DNA of 12,721 nucleotides from an uncultured Ignavibacteria bacterium (GCA_937974175.1 CALJIG010000066.1:1-12721); one strand, 5' to 3'. Counted from the stretch's first letter, positions 1-8,158 are shown. Translations and numbers: made by a program. Notes: a model not told the origin generated them from the letters alone.

Positions 1-3
1 TAT

Positions 4-33
4 ACTTACTTGAAGGTAAGTGAAGTTTTTAAT
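4..33. terminator. Terminator-like hairpin at the left edge
   Basis: A perfect 6-base inverted repeat, ACTTAC at 4-9 and GTAAGT at 16-21, has a 6-base loop. On the plus strand it is followed by GAAGTTTTTAATTTTT. It could end a rightward gene lying outside the window. Read leftward, it could end the seven-gene operon, but any T-run on that side would be beyond base 1. The stem is short and AT-rich, so the call is tentative. It resembles the hairpin at 8443-8466. Confidence 0.35.
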
Positions 34-63
34 TTTTGGGTAAAAAATCAATATCGCGAACAA

Positions 64-84
64 GTGATAATAGTCAATTATCAC
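64..84. repeat. 8-base perfect inverted repeat
   Basis: GTGATAAT at 64-71 and ATTATCAC at 77-84 form a perfect palindrome around a 5-base centre. No T-run follows directly on either side, so it is less likely to be a simple terminator. It could be a protein-binding site or a 3'-end stabilising hairpin of the operon transcript. AT-rich sequence makes chance palindromes more likely. Confidence 0.4.
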
Positions 85-288
85 ATTTTAAAATCGAATG
101 AAATCAGGTGAAGTAATTAAACCATAGGTATTTTAATTATATTATTTCATGAAATATTTTCAAAATATAACTTTGGTTCAGGAAATCTTTTTACTCGATA
201 AGTTTTTAGTTAAATAGATAATTTTAAATTCAAATCTAGTATAGCATTACCTCTGGAGTATTTCAAAAACTATTATTCTCTTTCTGAA

Positions 289-2148
289 TTATATTTTTGG
301 TTTTACTTTGATTTCAGGTGTTGGCTTTGGAGCTCCTGTACAAAATGATTTCTTATCGCTTTTAAGGTAAGTAATAAATTCCCTGAGCTTTTTTATCTTC
401 TCTGTTGCAGATTTGCGATGTGATTCTTCAAATCTATATGATAGAGGCGGATCTTTTTTCTCACGTTCTAATAGTTCTATGTAACTTTGTTGGAATTCGG
501 ATGACGATGAATTTAAACCATCCTCTATTTTTTTTAAATAATCTTCAAGCAAACAAAAAGTATTTCTGAATCTTATCCATCTATGATTATCCCAGTTTAA
601 CTTATGTTCAACCTTTCCGGTAAATCTGTCTCTAATTACACTTCCTGCCAGTTCTCCTCTATTGCTAATATCAATTATAGTATCTTTATCCATATTTAAA
701 TTTAATCCACCTTCCTTATCACTTAAATGAATACTTACAATTCTATCCCGAAATCCTGGAACAGTCAACTGTGTGTTATCCTGCCAATTCTGCATTGTTC
801 CCAGTATGGATTTTATAAAACTCATAAATGAATTTTCAAATCTGAACCAGGTCGGATTAATTCCTGAATTATTATCAGAAGGTGCTGAAATATCTTTATA
901 CGTTCCTGGGCTTTCGCCATCTTCAGGATATTTATCTAAGTTAAAAGCAAAAGTGGGTCTGCCAGGCAAAGGGCAATCAAAAAAATGTACCGGGAAATTA
1001 CTGCATATTCCACCATCTGAAAAATAGCATTTTTCAGCAAAAGCATTTTTTCTGTCTGATTGATTTTCCTCTAATTTGTAATCAACTGCATATAAAGGAA
1101 CTGTACTGAATAACACAGGAAAGCTCAGACTTAATCTGGTTGCAAAAATTACCGGAAGATCATCTGCTTCCGGCAATGAAAAAAGATCCTTTGCTCCCGT
1201 TAGTGCAAATTTTCTGCGTTTTTGAATTTTACTTTTAGATACCATCCAACTAACAACATTCTTAGGGAAGAATTGCATTAATTCTTTTGGATCAAAATAA
1301 AATTGTTTATTATCAAACGGCAATGTATGCGGTCTTCTCCAGGTTAAATTTGTAGAAACCATTTGTAGGTTAATCGGCTCTGAATCACTTGAGCAATTTT
1401 TTAAATCTCCAAAGGTTAAGGGGCGTGCAACGTCGCCTCTCCCCGCCACTTTATTAATTAAATTAGAAAGCCAGGGTGTTAAAGAATCCGGTATATCTTT
1501 CTTTTCCCCCACATCTTCTTCTGTTAAATTGCCTGTTGTCAGTCCATAATGATTATCCTCTAATAATTTTTTAGATGAGAAAATATAATATACTGCATTA
1601 AGAACAAGCGTAAATATAAAATTAAAAAGTCCTATAAAAAAAGAGTACCAGAAATACAATCCTGAACTTTCAATCTTCCCGTTCAATCCAATAATAACAA
1701 AAACACTTGGCAGCAGTGAAACAATAGTTATTAACGGGAAACCAAAGATAAGAGCTGAAAGTGATGAGGCAATTTTTTTCCAACATGATTTTTGCTTATA
1801 AATATTCATCAAAGCATAAAATAATTTCCTCGTCGATTTGTTCGGCTTGAAAAGTGAAAAAAGTTTAGAGCTTCCCTCTACATCTTGAGTTAAAAGCTGC
1901 GGTAGTTTTAATAATTTTTCAAACCCTTCCGAGCTACCCGTTTCTCTTCTGTTGTATTCTGCAGCAGCAGTTAGTGCAGCAGCAATTGCTCCTGCAGAAG
2001 TGCCTCCGATATTAACAAATTTATATTCTTGGGATAGTTCATATATTGCTTTAGGATAAACTATACCGCTGGTAACTCCACCTTTCATTACTACATCACA
2101 TGTTCTTGAAGGATTTATTGGTATTTTATTTTCTTTAGTAGAATTCAT
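289..2148 (-). CDS. Patatin-like phospholipase with internal membrane segments
   Basis: 619 residues. The N-terminus carries the patatin signature: an oxyanion-hole loop KGGVTSG at 22-28 and the nucleophile elbow GTSAG at 49-53 (Ser51). The catalytic Asp is in the DGG motif at 378-380, giving the Ser-Asp dyad of patatin-like acyl hydrolases that cleave phospholipids or neutral lipids. Two strongly hydrophobic stretches, about 131-153 and 164-191, lie between Ser and Asp, so the enzyme probably sits in a membrane through a hairpin inserted in the catalytic domain. The C-terminal 200 residues are charged and partly helical, with no domain I recognise. There is no signal peptide. The ATG at 2148 precedes the catalytic loop closely and has an AT-rich leader. 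It is the last gene of the operon, 27 bases after the beta-helix gene. The patatin call is firm; the substrate is unknown. Confidence 0.9.
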   Translation of the reverse strand: MNSTKENKIPINPSRTCDVVMKGGVTSGIVYPKAIYELSQEYKFVNIGGTSAGAIAAALTAAAEYNRRETGSSEGFEKLLKLPQLLTQDVEGSSKLFSLFKPNKSTRKLFYALMNIYKQKSCWKKIASSLSALIFGFPLITIVSLLPSVFVIIGLNGKIESSGLYFWYSFFIGLFNFIFTLVLNAVYYIFSSKKLLEDNHYGLTTGNLTEEDVGEKKDIPDSLTPWLSNLINKVAGRGDVARPLTFGDLKNCSSDSEPINLQMVSTNLTWRRPHTLPFDNKQFYFDPKELMQFFPKNVVSWMVSKSKIQKRRKFALTGAKDLFSLPEADDLPVIFATRLSLSFPVLFSTVPLYAVDYKLEENQSDRKNAFAEKCYFSDGGICSNFPVHFFDCPLPGRPTFAFNLDKYPEDGESPGTYKDISAPSDNNSGINPTWFRFENSFMSFIKSILGTMQNWQDNTQLTVPGFRDRIVSIHLSDKEGGLNLNMDKDTIIDISNRGELAGSVIRDRFTGKVEHKLNWDNHRWIRFRNTFCLLEDYLKKIEDGLNSSSSEFQQSYIELLEREKKDPPLSYRFEESHRKSATEKIKKLREFITYLKSDKKSFCTGAPKPTPEIKVKPKI

Positions 2149-2175
2149 TATATCTTTGAATTAAATTAGAAGAAC

Positions 2176-3264
2176 TTATTTATTAGATGAATTATTTGAT
2201 ATGGTTACATTTGAAACATTTTGTGTTTGTTTAATATTATCTCCTTTCTTACCATCCAGGTTAATGATGTTGGCACTTACAACTACATTCTTAACGTAGT
2301 CAAGCAGAATAGAATGCTTATAACTATTTTTATTATCTTTCAGCCGTTGTTCAAATAGATTTCCTGTAATAGTTATACCATTGAAATGCTGTTCACCATT
2401 ACCTTTTTCAAATTTTATCATTGAACACTCTTCATCAGAGTCTAAATTTTCTGAACGAATGAGATTATTCGATATATTAATATTGTTTCCTCTGAAAGCC
2501 TCGTCATCATTATCAACTCTTGAAAGAATAATTGCATCTGCTCTTGCGTTTTCAAATATATTGTTTGAGATAATAGTAGAGTTAATACCAAGCTCTGTGA
2601 CTAAATTATGCAGAGGCTGGTCATTTGATCCGGGAGTTCCGTTGCAGTGATTTCCAGTAATTCGGAATGGTCCTCCGCTAACTCTTATATTTGCGTTCTT
2701 AGAACCAATATTATTATTAATAATCCACGTATCATAATTTCTTTCGTTTATGTCGATTCCGAATACTTCTGAATCTTCACTTACAACATTTAAATCATTA
2801 TACTGAATAATATTTAACATTCCATCAGAGTGATCATCAGTAGGTCGTATTCTAATTCCTGATTTCATCATATTAATCATTCTGATTCGTTCAAATGTTG
2901 ATTGCTTAAAACTACCATTAATACCGCATCCTTCACAATCTTCACCATTAATAAGAAAATTACTCAACCGTACATAACTTGATTGTCCATTTGATACAAA
3001 ACAATCTACCGCTGTTTTCAAATTTAGTTTTGTCTGCTGCATACTTGCTCCTGTGATTTCAAGACAATCATAAAGTTTTATCGAATCATTAATATCATAG
3101 TCCCCTGCCAATAAAAATATTGACCCGGTACAATATGATTCTCCATTTCTTAAAATATCAATTGCTGAGTTTATTGTTGCCGAAGCATTGCCCAAAGTAC
3201 AAACTGCATTTGCTTTAGATTTAAGAAAGTCTGGAGTGTTTGGTGCTGCTATTGTATAGTGCAT
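2176..3264 (-). CDS. Right-handed beta-helix (pectate-lyase-like) protein
   Basis: 362 residues. From about residue 40 to the end the sequence is built of short strands with repeated Asn/Ile-rich turns, such as ISNN, ITGN and ISNNLI, spaced 20-30 residues apart. This is the pattern of parallel right-handed beta-helices in pectate-lyase-like and tail-spike proteins. The first 40 residues (start MHYTIAAPNTPDF, then a segment like 'ATINSAIDILRNG') resemble the N-cap where such helices begin. No signal peptide or anchor is visible. Members may be polysaccharide lyases or hydrolases, epimerases, or non-catalytic adhesion fibres; I cannot identify an active site. It lies between the GH25 gene (57-base gap) and the patatin gene (27-base gap), suggesting a glycan-directed or delivery role in the same operon. 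Confidence 0.8.
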   Translation of the reverse strand: MHYTIAAPNTPDFLKSKANAVCTLGNASATINSAIDILRNGESYCTGSIFLLAGDYDINDSIKLYDCLEITGASMQQTKLNLKTAVDCFVSNGQSSYVRLSNFLINGEDCEGCGINGSFKQSTFERIRMINMMKSGIRIRPTDDHSDGMLNIIQYNDLNVVSEDSEVFGIDINERNYDTWIINNNIGSKNANIRVSGGPFRITGNHCNGTPGSNDQPLHNLVTELGINSTIISNNIFENARADAIILSRVDNDDEAFRGNNINISNNLIRSENLDSDEECSMIKFEKGNGEQHFNGITITGNLFEQRLKDNKNSYKHSILLDYVKNVVVSANIINLDGKKGDNIKQTQNVSNVTISNNSSNK

Positions 3265-3321
3265 GTTTAGGGGGTTATGTTTTAAATTTAAAGAAGTTAC
3301 TATTCCGAACTTGAAAGAAGT

Positions 3322-3942
3322 TTAATACCCCCACAATCTTTTTAATCCCGCTTCATCTCCATTGAATCTATTTCTATCGCATCGTCCTATACCATCTACT
3401 TCCCGGGGAATCCCACCCAATGTTCCATCAGTATATTGCCACATAGTCCATGTTTTCCAATTTTTTAGAATGACAGGACTTGGTTTAGGGGTATAATGAG
3501 AGATCCAAAGCCAACAATTTTTCAATAATGGGTCTTCTTGGTTTCCTAATTCCGCTTTTAGAAGTGCTCCACTGTAAAGACCTGGATATCTTCCGGTTTC
3601 TCTATAAATAATTTTGATAAATTCTCTCGCCTGATTGAGACTCATTGTGGTTCCAGTTGTATTATCTTCAAAATCTAAAACGAGTAAATCTTTATTAGTT
3701 GGCTTAACTACATTCAAAAAATTACTTGCTTGTTTTTTTACATCTTTTCCTGTCCCAAAATGATATGCTCCCCACATTAAACCTGCCTTCTTTGCTTTAT
3801 CTCTTCTTGCAATATAAGTTGCATCCTGATTTGTTTCGCCTTGAGTTGCTTTATAGATTACTCCTTGAATTCCGTTCGCTTTCGCTCTCTGGAAGTCTAC
3901 CTGCCCATTATGATGGGATAAATCAACGACTGTGTTTATCAT
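3322..3942 (-). CDS. GH25 muramidase (lysozyme), no signal peptide
   Basis: 206 residues, the size of a single GH25 catalytic barrel. Family landmarks are in order: VDLSHHNG at 6-13 (Asp7), YKATQG at 30-35, GAYHF at 58-62, the catalytic LDFED at 89-93 (Asp90, Glu92), GLYSG at 121-125, WQYTDG at 168-173, and the closing DRNRF at 189-193. GH25 enzymes cut the MurNAc-GlcNAc bond of peptidoglycan. The protein starts directly at the first barrel strand (MINTVVDLSHH), so it lacks a signal peptide and cell-wall-binding repeats. That is as in phage endolysins or effectors delivered by other means. The bases just before the ATG (AAAAATCTT) are identical to those before the next upstream gene. Function is certain at family level; the target wall (self, prey or host) is inference. 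Confidence 0.92.
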   Translation of the reverse strand: MINTVVDLSHHNGQVDFQRAKANGIQGVIYKATQGETNQDATYIARRDKAKKAGLMWGAYHFGTGKDVKKQASNFLNVVKPTNKDLLVLDFEDNTTGTTMSLNQAREFIKIIYRETGRYPGLYSGALLKAELGNQEDPLLKNCWLWISHYTPKPSPVILKNWKTWTMWQYTDGTLGGIPREVDGIGRCDRNRFNGDEAGLKRLWGY

Positions 3943-3969
3943 AAGATTTTTGTTTAGGTTTAAGAAAAT

Positions 3970-5082
3970 TCAATTGTTCCTTAATTTTACATTTATTATT
4001 GCTTCTGGTTTGTCTTTGTTAACTTCAAACTCCTCATTGAACTTCAATTTAGTGTCGTGTTTATAACAACAGTGAACCTCATACTTTCCCTCTTTTAATT
4101 TTTTAAAAACAAACTTGAAATCATCTTCAACAGGAATATCAATTTCAGTGTTATCATCGGGAATTGATTTCATAATTATTTCAATATCTCCCGGTACCCA
4201 CTTATCTCTTGCTACATTTTCTATTTCTAAAACCTCTCCTGCTAAAACTAAATTTAGCGGAATAGAAGATTGCTTGCTTTCTTCACTAGTTCCTGGACCC
4301 GGGAATACAGTGTTTTTAATTTTGTCCAGTAAATCTACAGCTCTACTGCTCGAAAAACCTAAAATAAATGAAATACATAAAAAACCATATGAACTATCTT
4401 CGAAATTAATGCTTGAAGCAGTTAGCTGATTAAATCCCCATATTATAATTAACGTAACAATTGGAGCATAAAATATTTTTGCAAGATACACCGGTAAATC
4501 TGTTACACAAAATTGTTTTTTACTAATATTTACAGAACATGTAAATATCAAATTGCATAACACTCCGAATAGAGCCCAAAATAGCACTTCATAATATTTC
4601 TTCTCATCACCTAGCCAAAAATATGAATCCGTAACTAGTAGAAGATCCGGCAGTTTCTTTTGTATTTGTTCAAGATTTCTTAACTGAAGAAATTGATTGA
4701 TCTTATTACTATCTAATCCGTAAATTATCTTTATTAGATAAGATTTTATGGAAAGTAGTGCCGAATCAGTATGCAAATTAGTGATAACATTTTTAATGGA
4801 ATCTCTTCTTATAGGGCTTGGATCTGCTATTCCGTCTATGTCTTTTTTTATTTTTTCTTTAAATGAACCAATTAAATTATTTATCTCTACCAAATCCGTA
4901 GGGGACAATTTCATATTTTTATTCCCCCTCCGATTAATATTGTTCAAATGAGAAATGTGATATACTATGGCTAGAATTAACAGCAAAGAAATTAATATAT
5001 ACAGCCATTTCATATTTGGACGAATAATAATATAGTCACGATTATTATTCTCCGGATAAATTATTTCATTTTGCTGTGACAT
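3970..5082 (-). CDS. Membrane protein of unknown function with C-terminal beta-rich domain
   Basis: 370 residues, family not recognised. A short polar N-terminus is followed by a membrane helix at about 25-43. A soluble, mainly helical segment follows (45-160), then three hydrophobic helices near 165-185, 198-218 and 232-248. The region after a Pro/Gly/Ser-rich linker (about 260-272) alternates hydrophobic and charged residues and ends in an 'FKKLKEGKYEVHCCYKHD...NVKL' pattern. This recalls small prealbumin-like or carboxypeptidase-regulatory beta-sandwiches. It sits 27 bases upstream of the muramidase gene and 61 bases downstream of the phosphoesterase gene, so it is probably co-transcribed. 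It might anchor the operon's enzymes, act as an immunity protein, or act as an envelope sensor; none of these is shown by the sequence. Confidence 0.75.
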   Translation of the reverse strand: MSQQNEIIYPENNNRDYIIIRPNMKWLYILISLLLILAIVYHISHLNNINRRGNKNMKLSPTDLVEINNLIGSFKEKIKKDIDGIADPSPIRRDSIKNVITNLHTDSALLSIKSYLIKIIYGLDSNKINQFLQLRNLEQIQKKLPDLLLVTDSYFWLGDEKKYYEVLFWALFGVLCNLIFTCSVNISKKQFCVTDLPVYLAKIFYAPIVTLIIIWGFNQLTASSINFEDSSYGFLCISFILGFSSSRAVDLLDKIKNTVFPGPGTSEESKQSSIPLNLVLAGEVLEIENVARDKWVPGDIEIIMKSIPDDNTEIDIPVEDDFKFVFKKLKEGKYEVHCCYKHDTKLKFNEEFEVNKDKPEAIINVKLRNN

Positions 5083-5143
5083 AAGATTTTTTTTAATTCA
5101 ACAAATTATGAGATGATTTCAAAACTAGATTTCGTAACAAGTA

Positions 5144-6496
5144 TCAGGAATAATTTTTATGTTTTTTACCTATCCAAATATCAATGGTTGGTTTCCCGTC
5201 GGCATTTCGATTACTATCTTCTACAGCTTTATATAAAAAAGTCATTGTCATTTGATTTAATTCATAAAATCCTTTTTCATCTTGAGCTCTTTGTATTAAT
5301 GGAAGATAAGTGCCGGTATTAACGTACATCTGAACATTATTGTTAGAATCAGCATTAAATGTATCCTGTCTTTCAATATGTGTGTGACCATAAATAAAAT
5401 AATTTATACCAGGATTACTTTTGGCATCTTGAATTGCTCCTTTATATAAATCATCGTCATATTCTCCATTTGAATTGCATAAATCACTGAAAAAATTTGC
5501 TATACTTAACAAATCACGCAATCCTTCAAAGCTATTGAATGGAAGATCTTGGGCAAATTTATATAGACGGTATTTTCGTTTTTGTGCTAATTTAGAAGTG
5601 ACTAATGCCGATATTTGATCTTTAAGGATTTTTATTAATTTATTTTTTGTAGAGTCTGTAATATTTTTAACTTCCTTTGTTTCTCCAAGTAACGATAAGT
5701 ATTCCAAACCAAGACTCAAAGGTCTCACATTATTGACCTCCATGACTTTATCTGTTAATTTTTGATCGTTTAGTTTTTTAACATGGTGAACTACTCCTGA
5801 CATCAATTCACCTGTAATTACTTCACCAAAAGTCTGTACAGAATAGACATTGAATTTTGCTGCCTTACCGGAAAACCTGCCTATTCCATCATATTTTTTA
5901 ATACCATTATTATCGATATTCAATTCTTCTTTGAATAAATCAAAGCCATGGTTTATAGAATCATATTCATGACCATGTCTGGCAATCACTCCATAGTTCG
6001 GATCTATTACCCAGTTTGAGAATGTAATATCATCAATACCAAAGAAATTTTTTATCATTTGTTCTAATTCCGGAAAATTATAAATCGCTCTATCATGGTT
6101 ACCAATTACATATGTAATTTTCATTTGCATTAAAGCATTAATTTCTTGAATCATATTTCTTAGTTCCTTTGCACTATCACTTTCAAATATTCTTTTTAAT
6201 ATATTAATAAAGTGCTCCTTAACCATATTTGATTCATTCATTGCAGTAAATTGATTTAATGTCCCGTTCCAGGGTCTTTCAATGTAATTAGTTGTATCGG
6301 TATACCAATAATCTGTCCGGACAAAATCAAATATGTCTCCAAGCAAAACCAAATGAAATTCAACGAGATTTTTATTATTATCCGAATTTATTCTCACTTT
6401 TAATTCTTCTTTCAGTACTTTACTAAACGCTGTCGGGTGTGGATTAGTAGAGGTTGTTTCATCCGAAATATGTAAATCACTTATTATTACTAGCAT
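5144..6496 (-). CDS. Calcineurin-like metallophosphoesterase
   Basis: 450 residues with the full set of metal-binding motifs of the calcineurin-like phosphoesterase family: SDLH at 6-9, GDIFDF at 53-58, GNHD at 132-135, RHGHEYD at 173-179 and GHTH at 370-373. It is predicted to be a two-metal phosphomonoesterase or phosphodiesterase. The protein is longer than minimal members because about 190 residues lie between the RHGH and GHTH motifs. That insert is mostly helical, with segments around 205-260 and 270-345, and probably forms a lid or membrane-contact element. There is no signal peptide; it starts at the first beta strand (MLVIISDLHI), which fixes the start at 6496. The lipid A enzyme LpxH belongs to the same superfamily, but I see nothing that identifies that substrate here. 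Gaps are 45 bases on the upstream side and 61 on the downstream side. Confidence 0.88.
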   Translation of the reverse strand: MLVIISDLHISDETTSTNPHPTAFSKVLKEELKVRINSDNNKNLVEFHLVLLGDIFDFVRTDYWYTDTTNYIERPWNGTLNQFTAMNESNMVKEHFINILKRIFESDSAKELRNMIQEINALMQMKITYVIGNHDRAIYNFPELEQMIKNFFGIDDITFSNWVIDPNYGVIARHGHEYDSINHGFDLFKEELNIDNNGIKKYDGIGRFSGKAAKFNVYSVQTFGEVITGELMSGVVHHVKKLNDQKLTDKVMEVNNVRPLSLGLEYLSLLGETKEVKNITDSTKNKLIKILKDQISALVTSKLAQKRKYRLYKFAQDLPFNSFEGLRDLLSIANFFSDLCNSNGEYDDDLYKGAIQDAKSNPGINYFIYGHTHIERQDTFNADSNNNVQMYVNTGTYLPLIQRAQDEKGFYELNQMTMTFLYKAVEDSNRNADGKPTIDIWIGKKHKNYS

Positions 6497-6541
6497 GATT
6501 TTATTTTTTTATTTTAATAAATTTTAATTTAATACATATAC

Positions 6542-7774
6542 TTATCGCCAACCTTCTTTTAGAACCCTAATAGCATTTTCTCCAAGTATTTTCCTTATAT
6601 CTTGTTCGCTGATTTTGGCTTCTAATAATGCTTTCGTAATTTTCGGCATATCCAGTATATCAGGTATATCATCAGGAGGATCGGTAAAACCATCTAAGTC
6701 TGTTCCAATAGATACATTATCATAAGTCCCCGTAATGTGTTTTACATGCTGTATAGAATCCACAATTGATTTTATACCAAATCGTGTATCACTACCTGAT
6801 GGATCTTCATATCCGGTTAGTAAATAATTATTAAATATGATCCCTATTGTACCGTTACACTTTTGTATTTGTTTTATTTCTTCGTCAGTTACATTAAGCT
6901 GAATATCGTGAGTGAATGTGAAAAAATCTAAACCAGTATGAGAAAAAACTAACGGTCTTTTATTCTCACCTCTATCATTGTTTATTTTGAATATTTCTTT
7001 TCTTGCCTTTCTTGTGCAATGCACCATATCTACAATCATACCTTTATCTAACATATGTGAGATAACATCTTTTCCTTTTTCATATAGGCCTTTTTCATTA
7101 TGATACTCATAATTGAAGTTCATTAATTTTTTCATTGCAGGTGGGAAACCAATTACTGACTCAGTAAGATCATTTCTAAAAAAATGGCCAATAGTCATTA
7201 AACATACACCGTCATTTAAAAATGAATCTAATCTATCAATCATAGACTGTGAACTTACATTCAATCTACCTAGGCTATGACCTCCTTCAATTGCATGCAA
7301 TACTATTTTAGAATTAACTGATAACGCATTTTGAAATTCAGTAAAATTTTTAGGAATAGTGATAAATTTATATGTATCATTAATTACATTCACCTGCTCT
7401 TCAAAACTTGAAAGAATTTGTTTTGTTTGTAAATATGCATATGACGGATCCCCTGTTTTTTCTACACCAGATACCACTCTATCAAAAAATAAACTTAACA
7501 GAGGTTTGAGCAAACAAACTGTATCACTAAACTCAATGAATCCATACTCTGGTAAGTATATACTTGAAAATATTACATCCATTCCTCCTGAAACCATTTT
7601 AGGATATGTTACCTGAGTTGTAAAAGGATCGAAGCCGGTGCTCCTCTCAGGATGATCCGGATTATTTCTTTCCCTGAAGTGAGCTCCAAATAAATGCATT
7701 TTTAAACTTGGGTGACAATGAATATCAACTATTTTACAATTCTCATGAAACGCTTTTAATTCTTTATCATTCAT
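6542..7774 (-). CDS. M19-family (renal dipeptidase-like) metallohydrolase
   Basis: 410 residues resembling membrane dipeptidases of peptidase family M19, TIM-barrel zinc enzymes that cleave dipeptides, often with a D-residue. Motifs in order: VDIHCHP at 16-22, AIEGGH at 161-166 (bridging Glu163), VDMVHC at 248-253 (His252), FSHTGL at 277-282 (His279) and GTDLDGF at 357-363. The first motif reads His-x-His, whereas classical M19 members have His-x-Asp ('DGHNDLP' type), so the metal site may differ. There is no signal peptide or lipobox, so it is probably cytosolic or delivered in another way. The start is 12 bases below the stop of the small membrane protein, implying co-transcription. An amidohydrolase acting on something other than a dipeptide is possible. 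Confidence 0.85.
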   Translation of the reverse strand: MNDKELKAFHENCKIVDIHCHPSLKMHLFGAHFRERNNPDHPERSTGFDPFTTQVTYPKMVSGGMDVIFSSIYLPEYGFIEFSDTVCLLKPLLSLFFDRVVSGVEKTGDPSYAYLQTKQILSSFEEQVNVINDTYKFITIPKNFTEFQNALSVNSKIVLHAIEGGHSLGRLNVSSQSMIDRLDSFLNDGVCLMTIGHFFRNDLTESVIGFPPAMKKLMNFNYEYHNEKGLYEKGKDVISHMLDKGMIVDMVHCTRKARKEIFKINNDRGENKRPLVFSHTGLDFFTFTHDIQLNVTDEEIKQIQKCNGTIGIIFNNYLLTGYEDPSGSDTRFGIKSIVDSIQHVKHITGTYDNVSIGTDLDGFTDPPDDIPDILDMPKITKALLEAKISEQDIRKILGENAIRVLKEGWR

Positions 7775-7786
7775 TTGAATATTTGT

Positions 7787-8158
7787 TTATTTTAATAAAG
7801 AGATATCTTCTGTCTTTAATTTGAAGAAATCAAGTTTGGTATGTTTATTGAGGGAATCAGAAAATGAAAAGAGTAACAATAAATAGAGAACAAATATTTT
7901 ATACTGTTTCAATTGGAATGTATTCATAATAAGCTTTATTATGAATTGGATTTTTCTTTGGATTGTTGGTGAAAATACCAATTTAGAGAGTTTTTTTAAA
8001 TCTGCATACTGAAATTGGGCAAAGCATATATGCGAAACAACAAGCAATAGAATACTTATAGCAATTGTAAAGGAAATATTGAACAGTCGGTATTTAGATT
8101 GAGAGGCTAATATCGTAAAATTGTTCACGACATAGGAATAGTACGGAATAGAGTTCAT
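7787..8158 (-). CDS. Small hydrophobic membrane protein, unknown
   Basis: 123 residues, no family recognised. There are two hydrophobic segments, about 27-48 and 87-101, separated by a basic, amphipathic stretch (55-85), with a charged C-terminal tail. It is the first gene of the putative operon, 12 bases before the dipeptidase-like gene. The start at 8158 is the first ATG after a 367-base non-coding region; no Shine-Dalgarno is seen, as for the other genes. A shorter alternative starts at Met78 (7927). It would give a 46-residue peptide with a Lys-containing n-region and a Leu/Phe core, looking like a signal or membrane peptide. Size and two-helix layout would be compatible with a holin-like pore, but no sequence motif supports that. 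Whether it is a real gene is likely but not certain. Confidence 0.55.
   Translation of the reverse strand: MNSIPYYSYVVNNFTILASQSKYRLFNISFTIAISILLLVVSHICFAQFQYADLKKLSKLVFSPTIQRKIQFIIKLIMNTFQLKQYKIFVLYLLLLFSFSDSLNKHTKLDFFKLKTEDISLLK

Larger units (their letters stand above)
1..288. other. Non-coding region downstream of the operon
   Basis: This stretch follows the stop codon of the patatin-like gene and has no ORF of meaningful length on either strand. It is very AT-rich. It holds two inverted repeats, at 4-21 and 64-84, listed separately. It is probably the 3' flank of the leftward operon; what lies to the left of it is outside the window. Confidence 0.6.

Noticed and set aside
3322..3942. 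Prophage or phage lysis region
   Set aside because: A leaderless GH25 and a beta-helix protein suggest phage, but there are no capsid, portal, terminase, tail or integrase genes, and the neighbours are a lipase, phosphoesterase and dipeptidase-like enzyme.
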